NCBI GenBank assembly: GCA_963402885.1
Contig: OY727100.1
Coordinates: 19,191,665-19,255,664 of the forward strand
DNA: 64,000 nucleotides
Direction: 5' to 3'
Source: Antedon bifida
Taxonomy: Eukaryota; Echinodermata; Crinoidea; Comatulida; Antedonidae
Both the position numbers and the translations under genes were made by a program. The notes beneath the pieces were generated by a model. That model saw nothing but the letters and a program-made list of their open reading frames with translations. It had not been told where the DNA came from and did no database searches. This document shows positions 15,001 through 23,039 of this stretch, in pieces (the first letter of the stretch is position 1; each line of letters starts with the position of its first letter).

Positions 15001-16804
15001 TAAAGAAGATGAAAGAAACCCCAAGGAGCTTGTGATAGAAGGCCCACTAAAAACTAGTTACATTAAGATAATAAATATATACAAAAAAATGTATAGAAGA
15101 ATAGATAAATAAGCCCTTGTTTTATAAAATTACACAATGTGTTTAAAACAATGGAAAAAATAAAAAGGGGTAGTTGATTAATTGCAACAGAAAATGTTTA
15201 CACATTTACTTATCTAAATTTGTTGCAGAAAAATATAAATTATGAAATACACCAAAATTGGAAACCATGCTTTAGTGCTACAGCAACATTACTTACCAGG
15301 TTCTACCTTACACTCTTCTAACAAATATTTATCATTTAAATATTTCACCAGCATCCGAGATAACCATGGTAAACAAACTGATGTGATTTGATACACACTC
15401 CGCCTGGGTCTTGAATAAGGTGAGCGTGTTGTTATTGGGTACGTAACTCTCGCACTGGAACGATAGTAATTCCCAGATATACGTCGTTGGTCCTTTTTAC
15501 TCAAAAGCCAACCACGTAATTGAACGTTATAAATATTGTGAGATTTTTTCAAAAGGTAGTCTCGTCTATATAGCACACTGTCTGCTGTCGATAACTTTAG
15601 AAGTCTTCTTCTGGCTCTGTCGAACTTACGATTACACGGAAAATGTTTGCGATAAATTGTGGTTTCTGTTTGATAGTCAGTGGTAGCGACAAGTTCGATA
15701 CCGACTGTAGAATCTTTTGAACATCTGTATTCCACCTCGATCCATGTCTCTGGTGTTAGAAATTCAGGTGGTTGCAAAACCTTTACAAAATTGTGCTTTA
15801 ATCTATCAGTGTCAACAAGCACAGTTAAAGTGTCATCATTTTCAAGTATATTACTGTTACTCTGAATGAAACAAAAAATTAGCTATTCAATCTTTAATTC
15901 TCAATATAGTATAAAGGTGTCTTTACAATAATTGGAATGTTCAAGAGTGTACTTACAGTAGGTCTAAAGCATTATCAAACTTTATGTCACAAAAAAATGT
16001 GATGTGCCCATATATGGACACGATCATATCACTACCATATTTGGGCACATCACCCACTTTTTGTCAAATCAGGGCATATTTATCAACCTTGGTTCCCTCA
16101 TAGACGTAGATGCAACGTAAGCGAATTGATAAATGACAATTCATCAATAAAGTCAGTTAAGATTGTTGGTTAAATCACTTGCGCTGTGCTTACATTTTTG
16201 CGCTGTGTCCTAGTTGGAATGAAGTGAAGGGTTGACAGTAACGTCATGAACATTGAAAAGTTTCATTATTTAAAATTCTATTGTAATTTTGTATCAAAAT
16301 ACTACTAGGCCTATATAGTATACAATTTAGAAAACGTTTGATTCGGGTACAAACTGCGCATAACATTATGCCTATGATGGGTGCCACATACGTACATCTA
16401 GACCTAGGCTAGACTATGTTTATTGTTAATAATAAATAGGTCAGACTGAATCACTCCTGGATCCCTCAAGCTAGAGCTAGGGCCTACCCTGACTGGCATT
16501 TTTGCACACCGCAGCCGTGCATGACCATTTAACACTAAATTATGCCAGATATAAGTTTTAAGGCCAAGCAAGTACTAACTAGTACTACTACTACTAGCCT
16601 AGCTAGGCCTATATATATAGTACTAGGCCTAGGCTAGGCCTACTGTAGGCTAGGCCTACTACTGGTGTGGTAGGTAGGAAGCAAATGCAATCCTGTCTTT
16701 GTGTGGTAGGTGCCTCATTCTACAAGATATTTACAAACTATTGCAGTCATACATACCAAACCCAAAGTTAATAAAAATAAACTAAACAAAATCAAAGAAA
16801 TCAT
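3080..16804 (-). CDS. SEL1L3: SEL1L3-like type I membrane protein with Sel1 repeats, 23 coding exons
   Basis: Spliced model, about 1106 aa (vertebrate SEL1L3 is about 1130). Exons from the 5' end: 16757-16804, 15297-15861, 13618-13744, 12403-12527, 11950-12065, 11532-11723, 10935-11067, 10206-10438, 9862-9996, 9577-9694, 9239-9300, 8684-8803, 7515-7658, 7144-7287, 6441-6677, 5795-5919, 5316-5399, 5129-5219, 4671-4758, 4446-4552, 4079-4203, 3506-3608, 3080-3178. All junctions are GT-AG and keep frame. The start is the ATG of a signal peptide (MISLILFSLFLL). A concanavalin/LamG-like stretch lies at about residues 235-390 (PVGQWVRIVYV, GGSKPVVSFEGYAAHVKLW). Sel1/TPR-like repeats run from about 540 to 1020 (ARILFWGQHGIERD, AALFNLAYLVEEG type). 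The last exon gives one membrane helix, LSSALGITAVFMVTLLSIG, and a short cytosolic tail. Function in the family is poorly known; placement in the secretory pathway is inferred. The introns are rich in MITEs. Confidence 0.93.
3373..3428 (+). mobile_element. L2/CR1-type 3' tail fragment in SEL1L3 intron 22
   Basis: Reads tgtacagtgttttacagcat, then taggtgctttatgaatcc and (att)n. It aligns with the tails at 1112-1170 and 63541-63600 with several substitutions, so it is an old truncated insertion. Confidence 0.5.
3447..3483 (+). mobile_element. MITE-A half copy
   Basis: Only the right half of the MITE-A hairpin is present: gggcacatcacac, a T-run, then gatagtctagacagagct. It lies in intron 22, just downstream of exon 22 of the SEL1L3-like gene. 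Confidence 0.7.
5950..6000 (+). mobile_element. Small hairpin repeat (aaggggacacc family), copy 1
   Basis: A self-complementary segment, ggggacaccttaa against ttaaggagtgtcccc, preceded by aacctctaata and followed by ctgaatag. Related segments occur at 11226-11300 and 33345-33411. Dispersed hairpin repeat, probably a MITE remnant, in SEL1L3 intron 15. Confidence 0.55.
6798..6841. mobile_element. 30-bp palindromic insertion with 7-bp target duplication
   Basis: The core 6805-6834 is a near-perfect palindrome with arms catggaggtata / tatacctccatg. It is flanked on both sides by attgaag (6798-6804 and 6835-6841). The outer 11 bases gattgaagcat are directly repeated. It matches the palindromes at 45490-45522 and 39570-39606. 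It lies in SEL1L3 intron 14. Confidence 0.7.
8950..9072. mobile_element. MITE-A, full-length copy (~123 bp)
   Basis: Best-preserved copy of the family. Terminal inverted repeats read TA|aagctctgtctacact and its complement, and extend inward through atcaaact/agtttgat. The inner part carries gatgtgcccatatatgg and ggcacatcac. The whole element can fold into one hairpin. TA at both ends fits Tc1/mariner-type target duplication. It lies in SEL1L3 intron 11. Confidence 0.85.
11226..11300 (+). mobile_element. Small hairpin repeat (aaggggacacc family), copy 2
   Basis: Shares aacctctata, gaggacac, agtgtctctta and tgttccctgaatag with the copies at 5950 and 33345. It is more diverged, and the hairpin is imperfect. 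In SEL1L3 intron 6. Confidence 0.45.
12110..12245. other. GC-rich unexplained segment in SEL1L3 intron 4
   Basis: Composition rises clearly over about 12120-12230, with inverted bits such as aaggccc and ggggcctt. No reading frame or recognised repeat explains it. It may be part of a transposon not otherwise present in the window. Confidence 0.3.
12972..13017. repeat. Perfect 18-bp inverted repeat with 10-nt loop
   Basis: Arms tagcatactctatggttt (12972-12989) and its exact complement (13000-13017), with loop ggcatcgttt, in SEL1L3 intron 3. The stem is shorter than a typical microRNA precursor. No target duplication is seen. Likely a fold-back element remnant. Confidence 0.75.
13411..13515. 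mobile_element. MITE-A copy (~105 bp)
   Basis: Intact aagctctgtctacact left end preceded by TA. The right end gatagtgcagacagagctt is followed by AA rather than TA. The centre is shorter than in the 8950 copy. SEL1L3 intron 3. Confidence 0.85.
14057..14363 (+). mobile_element. MITE-C copy (~300 bp)
   Basis: Shares with 58210-58494 the blocks aacatgaaaaatgaag, atcagactt...taggccatttt, ttcaaccaaaaaacc, attggctggcag and tatgtgacattaaaat. The right end is ttcagggaacaatatatctt. The left end is eroded. SEL1L3 intron 2. Confidence 0.75.
14695..14819. mobile_element. MITE-A copy (~125 bp)
   Basis: Starts TA|aagctctgtctacact and ends gatactgtagacagaggttt|A. The inner part has atatggtagtgatatgac and gggcacattacat. 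A few substitutions break the terminal symmetry. SEL1L3 intron 2. Confidence 0.8.
15964..16070. mobile_element. MITE-A degenerate copy
   Basis: Left end shortened to taaagcattatcaaac. The inner gatgtgcccatatatgg and ttgggcacatcac blocks are well kept; the right end stops near ttgtcaaatc. SEL1L3 intron 1. Confidence 0.75.
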
Positions 16805-16882
16805 CCCGCAATGGCTGTCTCATATACTGCTGTAGTACTTAATTACACATCATCAATTTCCCACATTTCACAAAACAAAACA

Positions 16883-16962
16883 ACACGTAACCACGCTTCA
16901 CTGCATTTAATTACACGCCTCACTTCACAGTATGCAGTGAAGCGTATCATATTATCACTGAT
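16883..16962. mobile_element. Hairpin repeat near the SEL1L3 start, copy 1
   Basis: Contains inverted arms acgcttcactgca (16893-16905) and tgcagtgaagcgt (16933-16945), preceded by cacgtaacc and followed by tatcactg. A second copy is at 17161-17230. Probable small MITE. Confidence 0.65.
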
Positions 16963-17160
16963 TGGTTCATCTCTTCTTCTGTTTTAGGTTCGACAAACAC
17001 TTTTATTTTTTAGTTAAAATTAATGTTTTATTGAACCCATTGAATGTTTTAAAATAGAATTAAAATGTTGGATGATCTTTCATAATTTTCATCTAAATTG
17101 TAGTAAACTGTGTTTGTGTATACATAAGATAAAAGAGATGCAAAACAAAAACAAACATAT

Positions 17161-17230
17161 CACGTAACCACGCGTCACTACATTTTATTACATGCTTCAC
17201 TGCTCTGTGCAGTGAAGCGTACAATCACTG
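17161..17230. mobile_element. Hairpin repeat near the SEL1L3 start, copy 2
   Basis: Same order as copy 1: cacgtaaccacg, attttattaca, gcttcactgc...gcagtgaagcgt, aatcactg. Inner symmetry is shorter. Together with copy 1 it suggests a local duplication or two insertions of one element. Confidence 0.65.
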
Positions 17231-17357
17231 ATGGCGCTACTAAACTCTTCTTAATAATAAAAAGTTTCTGTATGTCCGTCTTTTCACTTCTGGCCCTCGA
17301 AATAATATGGGTCACTAAATAGGATCGAATGTGTTTATTAATGGATGTTCTACAATT

Positions 17358-17430
17358 TGTATTGTCTAATGGTAGAATGTCTGTACATCAAATACAAGAT
17401 TTCGGGTTCGAATCTTGTCGGCTTGTACTC
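17358..17430 (+). other. tRNA-like relic (pol III A/B-box-like)
   Basis: Contains taatggtagaatg, like the D-arm of tRNA-Gly, and cgggttcgaatcttg, a good B box in a T-arm-like hairpin (acaagatt/aatcttgt). The acceptor stem does not pair, and the anticodon arm is unclear. A tRNA pseudogene or SINE head, not a working tRNA. Confidence 0.4.
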
Positions 17431-17774
17431 ATTTTCAGATTTCCTCATCTTAACCGTTTAAAATCAATTAATTTTATTTATAAAACAAACACTACATAAA
17501 TTTACTTTAGTTTTTAACTTTGGTAACTTTGTGCGGACACTGCTGCTTAGGAAATCGACTAATTAGGCTTACAGTTACAACACTTGACAGATTAGACATT
17601 TTGTGTAATAGGCCTAATGTAACTTTCTATATGTTATCAAAAGTTTTTCAAATCGTTAATTTGTTAACACTTGAACCGTTTGAAAAAAGATCTTGTACGT
17701 TTTGTTTCTTTATTCATTTCCTTCCGGCATTTCAAGACTTCCGAACCCTCTAATTCTTAAAATACATTTCAGGT

Positions 17775-18161
17775 TCATGGAAGGGAAAATTGAACTCGTT
17801 GAATCACTGTTGGCTCTAAATTAACTATATTGACTTCACCTGCTTCTCCATCTGCCACGTGATGCAGCGTACCATTATCCAGCCGATCAAAGACCACCAC
17901 CGAGTATATGCCAGAATCGAGCTCTCCAGTATCACGTATCTCCAACATTTCCCAGTGGAGTCCAGTTTCAATAGTTTCGGTAGAGGTAGATACACGTCCC
18001 CGGTATCGGTCAATGATGGTTTCTCCACCTAGCATTATCAGTTCACCGTTATGAAGCCAACCAATCGCATGATTTTCATTTAAACCGTGTATGTTAACTG
18101 AACAGGTTATTATTGAACCAATGAACACACATATTGGCAAAAGTTGGGATGTAATCATCAT
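17775..18161 (-). CDS. Single Ig-like domain protein A (128 aa)
   Basis: One coding exon, 128 aa. The start is the first ATG after a probable 3' splice site (ttcacag at 18170-18175). A 5' UTR exon ending at 18567 with a GTGAGT donor is supported by the paralogue B. The fold looks I-set/V-like: strand B GSIITCSV, strand C tryptophan GWLHN, then WEMLEIRDTGELDSGIYSV. The second canonical cysteine (YxC) is replaced (IYSV), so the usual disulfide is absent. The hydrophobic start (LLPICVFIGSIIT) could be a signal peptide or simply the first Ig strands; I cannot decide. The tail is short and hydrophilic. Role unknown. Confidence 0.65.
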   Translation of the reverse strand: MMITSQLLPICVFIGSIITCSVNIHGLNENHAIGWLHNGELIMLGGETIIDRYRGRVSTSTETIETGLHWEMLEIRDTGELDSGIYSVVVFDRLDNGTLHHVADGEAGEVNIVNLEPTVIQRVQFSLP

Positions 18162-18644
18162 TTTGTTACCTGTGAAAGACAATAATTAATAGTATATAAT
18201 TATAGCAAATTCATAGGTCTATTCAATTGAGAGAAATCGAACTAAACATGAGAGTAGGCACTCCCCACTCCCCCACTGTAAGTAATAGCCACAGTCGCCT
18301 GCAGAAACTCATCGACTAAGTACCTTTTTGACTCGTAAAGTTTTGTATCTATATCTTTTCCAGAGGGTTACTTTTACAGTATTATTTTCTAGGTATACTT
18401 GTTTAACCTATTCATCCCAATTCCGTTTTACCTATAACAGCATAAATCATGAATTCAAACACGATTATTGATTTACAATGTTTCTGAAACGGACAAAAGA
18501 AACAGACAACCTTCTATACATAATTAAATCTACGACAAATTCTAAGCAAAATAAATGACAACTCACCTTAGATTGCGAATATGTTTATTCTATGGATATG
18601 CCTACTGATGCTGATTTGATTTTAAAGAACATTGAGAGGCATAC

Positions 18645-18653
18645 ATTATATAT
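18645..18653 (-). promoter_or_regulatory. TATA-like box of Ig-like gene A
   Basis: Minus-strand atatataat followed by gtatgcctctc. The paralogue B has a matching tata..aatgcctatc block at 20781-20792, placed similarly upstream of a donor-ending UTR exon. That conservation is the main support. Confidence 0.5.
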
Positions 18654-19770
18654 TTGCAAGACTCGTGGATTTTCCAGATTATTCACGAATCTCTAAAATA
18701 GTTTCATGGTTATTATATATAATATATAATATATTAATATAACTTAACATACGTCGTTGGTGGTTATGTTAGCAGGAAATTATCAACACAAACTAACCAG
18801 ATCACGGATGTGTAAAAGTCTCTTACCGGACTTGTACAGTAATAAAATTTGGGTCGTGTCTCATCGAAAACCAGACCATTCCTGCTACCTTTGGTGTGGA
18901 AAAACCGGCTGAGGCTTACGATCAGTCAAAATTACAGTTTTTGGTTCAAATTAATACATTTTTTGCCTTTTCTTTATTTTATTACACAACAAGCAGGAAA
19001 AATTAATACATAATTCAATTTATTTCCATTTAAATTTAACATATTAGAATAATGCTGCATCACCTGAATTAAAAGACGATTACGATATACATATCAATCA
19101 TTATACAGTTATTAATCCGGGTTAGAAAGTGACATTCAGCATATCAATACTGCACACATGTGCGATTTTAGTAAGAGGTCTAATAGAAACACAATTACTT
19201 TACCATGGAAAATAATTATTAATTATGTTAAAACTGAAGCGTGTATGCATAAACAAGAACTTGGTGTCCTGTTGTTAGCTTCATGTATGAATTTGGTGCT
19301 ATCAATCTATTAATTTTTTTCCATAGACCATTTTCTATTCTGTTGCATGAGTATCTGATCTCCCGCAAACAAAGCATTAATGGTCCAGTGCAACCAAATC
19401 GATACCGAACTAGACATGCACATGCGCATCCGGTGTGAGGGACGAACCCTGTATAATGAAAAACCATGATAAAAAAATGATAAAAAAACATTTGCATACC
19501 ACCATCACAAAAGTAGCAATCATGAGACTAAGATAATCAACTTTTAAATTAATTTTTATTTGTAAATGAATCTGATTAAGATACATATTTACAACGAATC
19601 AACTACGTTGTCCTTGTAAGTCTTTTCGTTCCTTAATTTTAAAATGTAGGCCTAATTTTACTACCAAATTTCTATGATAGGCCTAAATATAAATAAATCG
19701 TTAATTTGTTATTCCTTGAACCGTTTGTAAAAAAAAACCCCAATCTGTTTGTTTTCTACCATTTTCTACT
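18654..19770. other. Spacer between Ig-like genes A and B
   Basis: AT-rich, with a TA-rich run at 18715-18740. From about 19640 the sequence matches the 3' flank of gene A (aatcgttaatttgtta and gaaccgtttg), marking the duplicated segment. I see no further exon. The short reading frame at 19228-19497 has no domain. Confidence 0.5.
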
Positions 19771-20298
19771 TTATTTTTTAACTTTAATTAACTTAACTTT
19801 TTTTTTGTTTTTCTTTTGTTTTTTGTTCTTTTTCTTTGATTTCTTTTTGTTTCCTTTCCTTCCTTTTTTATAATGTGAAATTCCAGGTTTATTTGGTTTT
19901 ATGGCAGAAAAATAATCAATACGGACACACTCGGTTTCGTGGGTAGGCCTATTTATTACTTCAAGAAAACCTGCTTCTCCTTGTGCCACCTGATGCAGTG
20001 TGCCATTATCCAAACGATCAAAGACGACCACTGAGTATATGCCAGAATCGAGCTCTCCAGTATCACGTATCTCTAACATTTCCCAGTGTTGTCCAGTTTC
20101 AACAGCTTCGGTAGAAGTAGGCCTAGTTACACGTCCTCTGTATCGGTCAAGGATGCTTTCTCCACCTAGTATTATCTGAGCATCGTTATGAAGCCAACCA
20201 ATCACATGGTTATCATTTAAACCGTATATTTGCACAGAACAGGTTATCGTTGAACCAAGGAATACGCACGTTGGTAACAGCTCAGAGATAATCAGCAT
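19771..20298 (-). CDS. Single Ig-like domain protein B with lysine-rich tail (175 aa)
   Basis: Close paralogue of A: the run from WEMLEIRDTGELD to the NGTLH loop is identical over about 30 residues. The start MLIISELLP follows a 3' splice site (cactacag, near 20309). The Ig features are GSTITCSV, GWLHN and DSGIYSVVVFD, again without the second cysteine. After about residue 115 it diverges from A, and the last 40 residues are almost all lysine and asparagine. That tail is encoded by a polypurine tract, so it may be microsatellite read-through rather than a selected sequence. Possible roles of such a tail (nucleic-acid or polyanion binding) are speculation. Confidence 0.6.
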   Translation of the reverse strand: MLIISELLPTCVFLGSTITCSVQIYGLNDNHVIGWLHNDAQIILGGESILDRYRGRVTRPTSTEAVETGQHWEMLEIRDTGELDSGIYSVVVFDRLDNGTLHQVAQGEAGFLEVINRPTHETECVRIDYFSAIKPNKPGISHYKKGRKGNKKKSKKKNKKQKKNKKKVKLIKVKK

Positions 20299-21816
20299 GT
20301 TCTTATACCTGTAGTGAACGACAAGGCATAGAAAATAGCTTCAGCAACTTATTCTTTGCGCCGGTCAGTTTGTAGCAAGTTGAAAAAGCCAGACACCTAT
20401 TGTTAAACACAACACCCAGGTAAAATGTCATCGTTTGTTGCCTAATTAGTTTTGCACCAAAATTACGCCTACGGCCCAAACCTATGATAAGCAAAACATT
20501 AATAATTTCTACTCTATGCCTTCTTTCAAAGGAATATGTGATGCATATACAGTAGGCTTATAAGTATTTCTGGTTTCCCAATTCGTTTCAAATAATGGAA
20601 ACATCAGATCAGTGACTTTTAGAATATAACGTAGATGAGTATTTCCTAATATTACACATGCAACAGACACTATAAAATGCAAGCAAAATAAATGATTTAA
20701 TTGACTCACTTTTGCAATGTATTTTCCCTTCAAACGTGATAGTTCTGCTGATCCAAACCACAATTACAATCGATAGGCATTATTTATATAAAACTAACGG
20801 ATTTCCCAGTTTAACTAGACTTCGTTAACGGTTGAATGACTAACTAACCGACCATGGGTGTACAATTTGAATAATGGTGAGATGGTGTTATATGGTGCAT
20901 AAAGACTATTTTACCAAAGGTTTGGCAAATTCGTGCCGTTTCTCCGAACTCAGGTCAGCGGCCTGCTTCAGATATTTTCTTCAGATATGTAATCCTACCT
21001 ATCAGCCAAAAAAGACCTGTACAATTACATTTACTTTATTTTCATATATTTAAAGTATAATATTGATTATAAGGAAGAGAAACAAGACATAAACTGTAGA
21101 AGTCGATTTTATTGTGATTAATATTATATTATATTGATTATTTGATATTTATTATAAAAGGACGGGTAGTCATTTTACCACAGTATGTAGTTCTATAATA
21201 TTCAAAAGATTTTCCATAGTTGTAAATATCCTCATCTATAATAAAGGATCCCAATGGAAATAAGCTGATAAGCTTTTTGGGCTATCCTGGAAAATCTTTT
21301 ATAAATGTATTATTTGTAATGTCCGTAATTTATGTTATCACTTTGTATGTATTTTTTATGATGATTTTCCAAATAAATTCAAATCAAATCAATATTCAAA
21401 AGATTTTCCATAGTTGTAAATACCCTCATTTCTTGATTAAAAGTACAGGTAGCCGGTTTGTTTGTTTTCAAGAATTTTTAAGTTATCGTTCCGAATAATG
21501 TCATTTACAAACCATGCCTACTGTGTATTTCAGCAAATCGATATATTGGTGACGTCAAATGCTTAAGTTATGCTTATCTTCAACATGGGCCGAAATAACA
21601 AATAGCACGCCCTCTTTTGCTTTCTTTATCTTGCCAAGTGTTTCGCTCAGTTTCTTAGCGCTAAATATCATATTCTATATGTAATTTTGCTAATATATAA
21701 GAAGATTACCATTTCGGTTAACAACAAAGTCTAAAACGAATCAGTAAATGTTGCAATTAATTTATATAATGTAACATAGGCCTACAACATCAACCAAGAA
21801 AGTTATACAGTAGTTG
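20299..21816. other. 5' part of gene B and spacer to gene C
   Basis: Includes the probable non-coding first exon of B, ending at 20710 with a GTGAGT donor, and its TATA-like box (20781-20792). An imperfect direct repeat, atattcaaaagattttccat, occurs near 21197 and 21391. Otherwise AT-rich with nothing recognised. Confidence 0.5.
20781..20792 (-). promoter_or_regulatory. TATA-like box of Ig-like gene B
   Basis: Minus-strand tttatataaataatgcc, homologous to the box upstream of gene A. It lies about 70-80 nt upstream of the putative UTR exon donor at 20710. Confidence 0.5.
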
Positions 21817-22239
21817 TTATGCATAACCAAAATCTTGATTAGATTCTCCTCCTCTTGTATTGTAAACAATGTCCATTCTGTAATCCATGTCGTCATCGCA
21901 TTGTTGGCCAACGTTAACAAACATGACGTCACGTTGTGCAATTTGATTGAGAGTTCCGTCATGGCGCCGTTCGTAAACTCTCAGAGAATACGTAGCTTCA
22001 TCAACTTGCTCTACATTTGTTATTTCAAGCATGAATAAACCATTGGCGCCAACACGAGGATGTATACGTTCACTGCAGTGGTCGTCTGTCAATATTTCTT
22101 CTCCTCTAGTAATCTCTTCTCCATTTCTAAGCCAGCTTACTACGTGGTTTTCTTCAATTCCTTCCACACCACCCGTTACAACAACATCTGACCCGAGTAA
22201 AACACAAAGTGGCATAAAGTTAGCTACGATAGTCACCAT
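21817..22239 (-). CDS. Single Ig-like domain protein C with acidic tail (140 aa)
   Basis: Third, older paralogue. The ATG chosen (MVTIVANFMPLCVLLGS) aligns with the starts of A and B. Ig features kept are SWLRNGEEI, LFMLEITNVEQVDEATYSL and the following loop DGTLNQIA. Both canonical cysteines are gone: VVVTGG replaces ITCSV, and TYSLRV replaces YxC. Two other cysteines (DDHCSE and QQCDDD) could pair differently. The C-terminus is acidic (CDDDMDYRMD), opposite in charge to B. A TATA-like ctataaatg at about 22364-22373 is in range for a promoter. It faces the lectin gene head-to-head across about 800 bp. Confidence 0.55.
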   Translation of the reverse strand: MVTIVANFMPLCVLLGSDVVVTGGVEGIEENHVVSWLRNGEEITRGEEILTDDHCSERIHPRVGANGLFMLEITNVEQVDEATYSLRVYERRHDGTLNQIAQRDVMFVNVGQQCDDDMDYRMDIVYNTRGGESNQDFGYA

Positions 22240-22959
22240 GTTACGAAATGTCACACAGTTTCTATATTAAAAAATATAACATTAACAAACTTCTATATAA
22301 AAAAAAGAAACCAAAGGAACGTATGGTTTATGAATGTGTTCTGCGGGAACATACAATACTGATAGCATTTATAGAAACCTTACATAAACATCATCCGGAA
22401 TCGTGACCCAAAACTATTTTCTTTTTCATTTCAAAATTTCCCTTTTATGCTATTTTTAGATTTGGTATTTACATGACTGCTTTGAATAACTCGGATTGTT
22501 TATTTCCATTTTTTGCTAAAACGTTGAGATCAATCAATAAGCACTCGATCGGAAACTGAGGGAAATGCTTGGTAAAGTCCAGGGGAGTACGACAAAGAGG
22601 GCGTGCTATTAAATATTTTTGCTCATAGTATAGAAGATGCACATTCCTCGAGATTATATAAATAACCATTTTCTTGTTCCTTTTTTAAAGTAATTATTTT
22701 ACAAAATGTACAAACCAACGAATAAACATACAACAAACAAACAAAAAGCATACAAAGCTGATAATAAATTGCTTTACGCAAAGAATCAATCATAATTCAA
22801 TCTTTGTGTGATTTGTTAAATGACGTAGCATATACCATATAAATAATGAAAAAATACGCAATTAGTCAACGTTACAACAAATTAACGGCTAGGTAATGTA
22901 ATTACTTGATTAGGGAAAAGAAATTATTAAATTTCGAATAATGTATGATGCGACGCGTC

Positions 22960-22966
22960 TATATAA
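22960..22966 (+). promoter_or_regulatory. TATA box of the C-type lectin gene
   Basis: TATATAA in tctatataaccc, 74 nt upstream of the ATG. This predicts transcription start near 22990 and a 5' UTR of about 50 nt. There is no competing upstream ATG in between. Confidence 0.65.
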
Positions 22967-23039
22967 CCCAGCTTTCTGGTTCTCGATTACATTATTAGTA
23001 CTTATTCAAGGAACCAACCACAAATAGTGCTGTTTCACA

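Larger units (their letters stand above)
16805..17774. other. SEL1L3 upstream region and intergenic gap to the Ig-like cluster
   Basis: Holds two hairpin-type repeat copies (16883-16962 and 17161-17230), a tRNA-like relic (about 17358-17430), and the 3' flank of Ig-like gene A. The flank from about 17600 matches the flank of gene B. No promoter element for SEL1L3 is clear. Confidence 0.6.

Noticed and set aside
17358-17430. Functional tRNA-Gly gene
   Set aside because: D- and T-arm-like pieces exist, but the acceptor stem does not pair and the anticodon arm is not defined.
18162-18182. Upstream in-frame ATG of Ig-like gene A (MSFTGNK)
   Set aside because: It lies across a 3' splice site (ttcacag) and is not shared with paralogue B.
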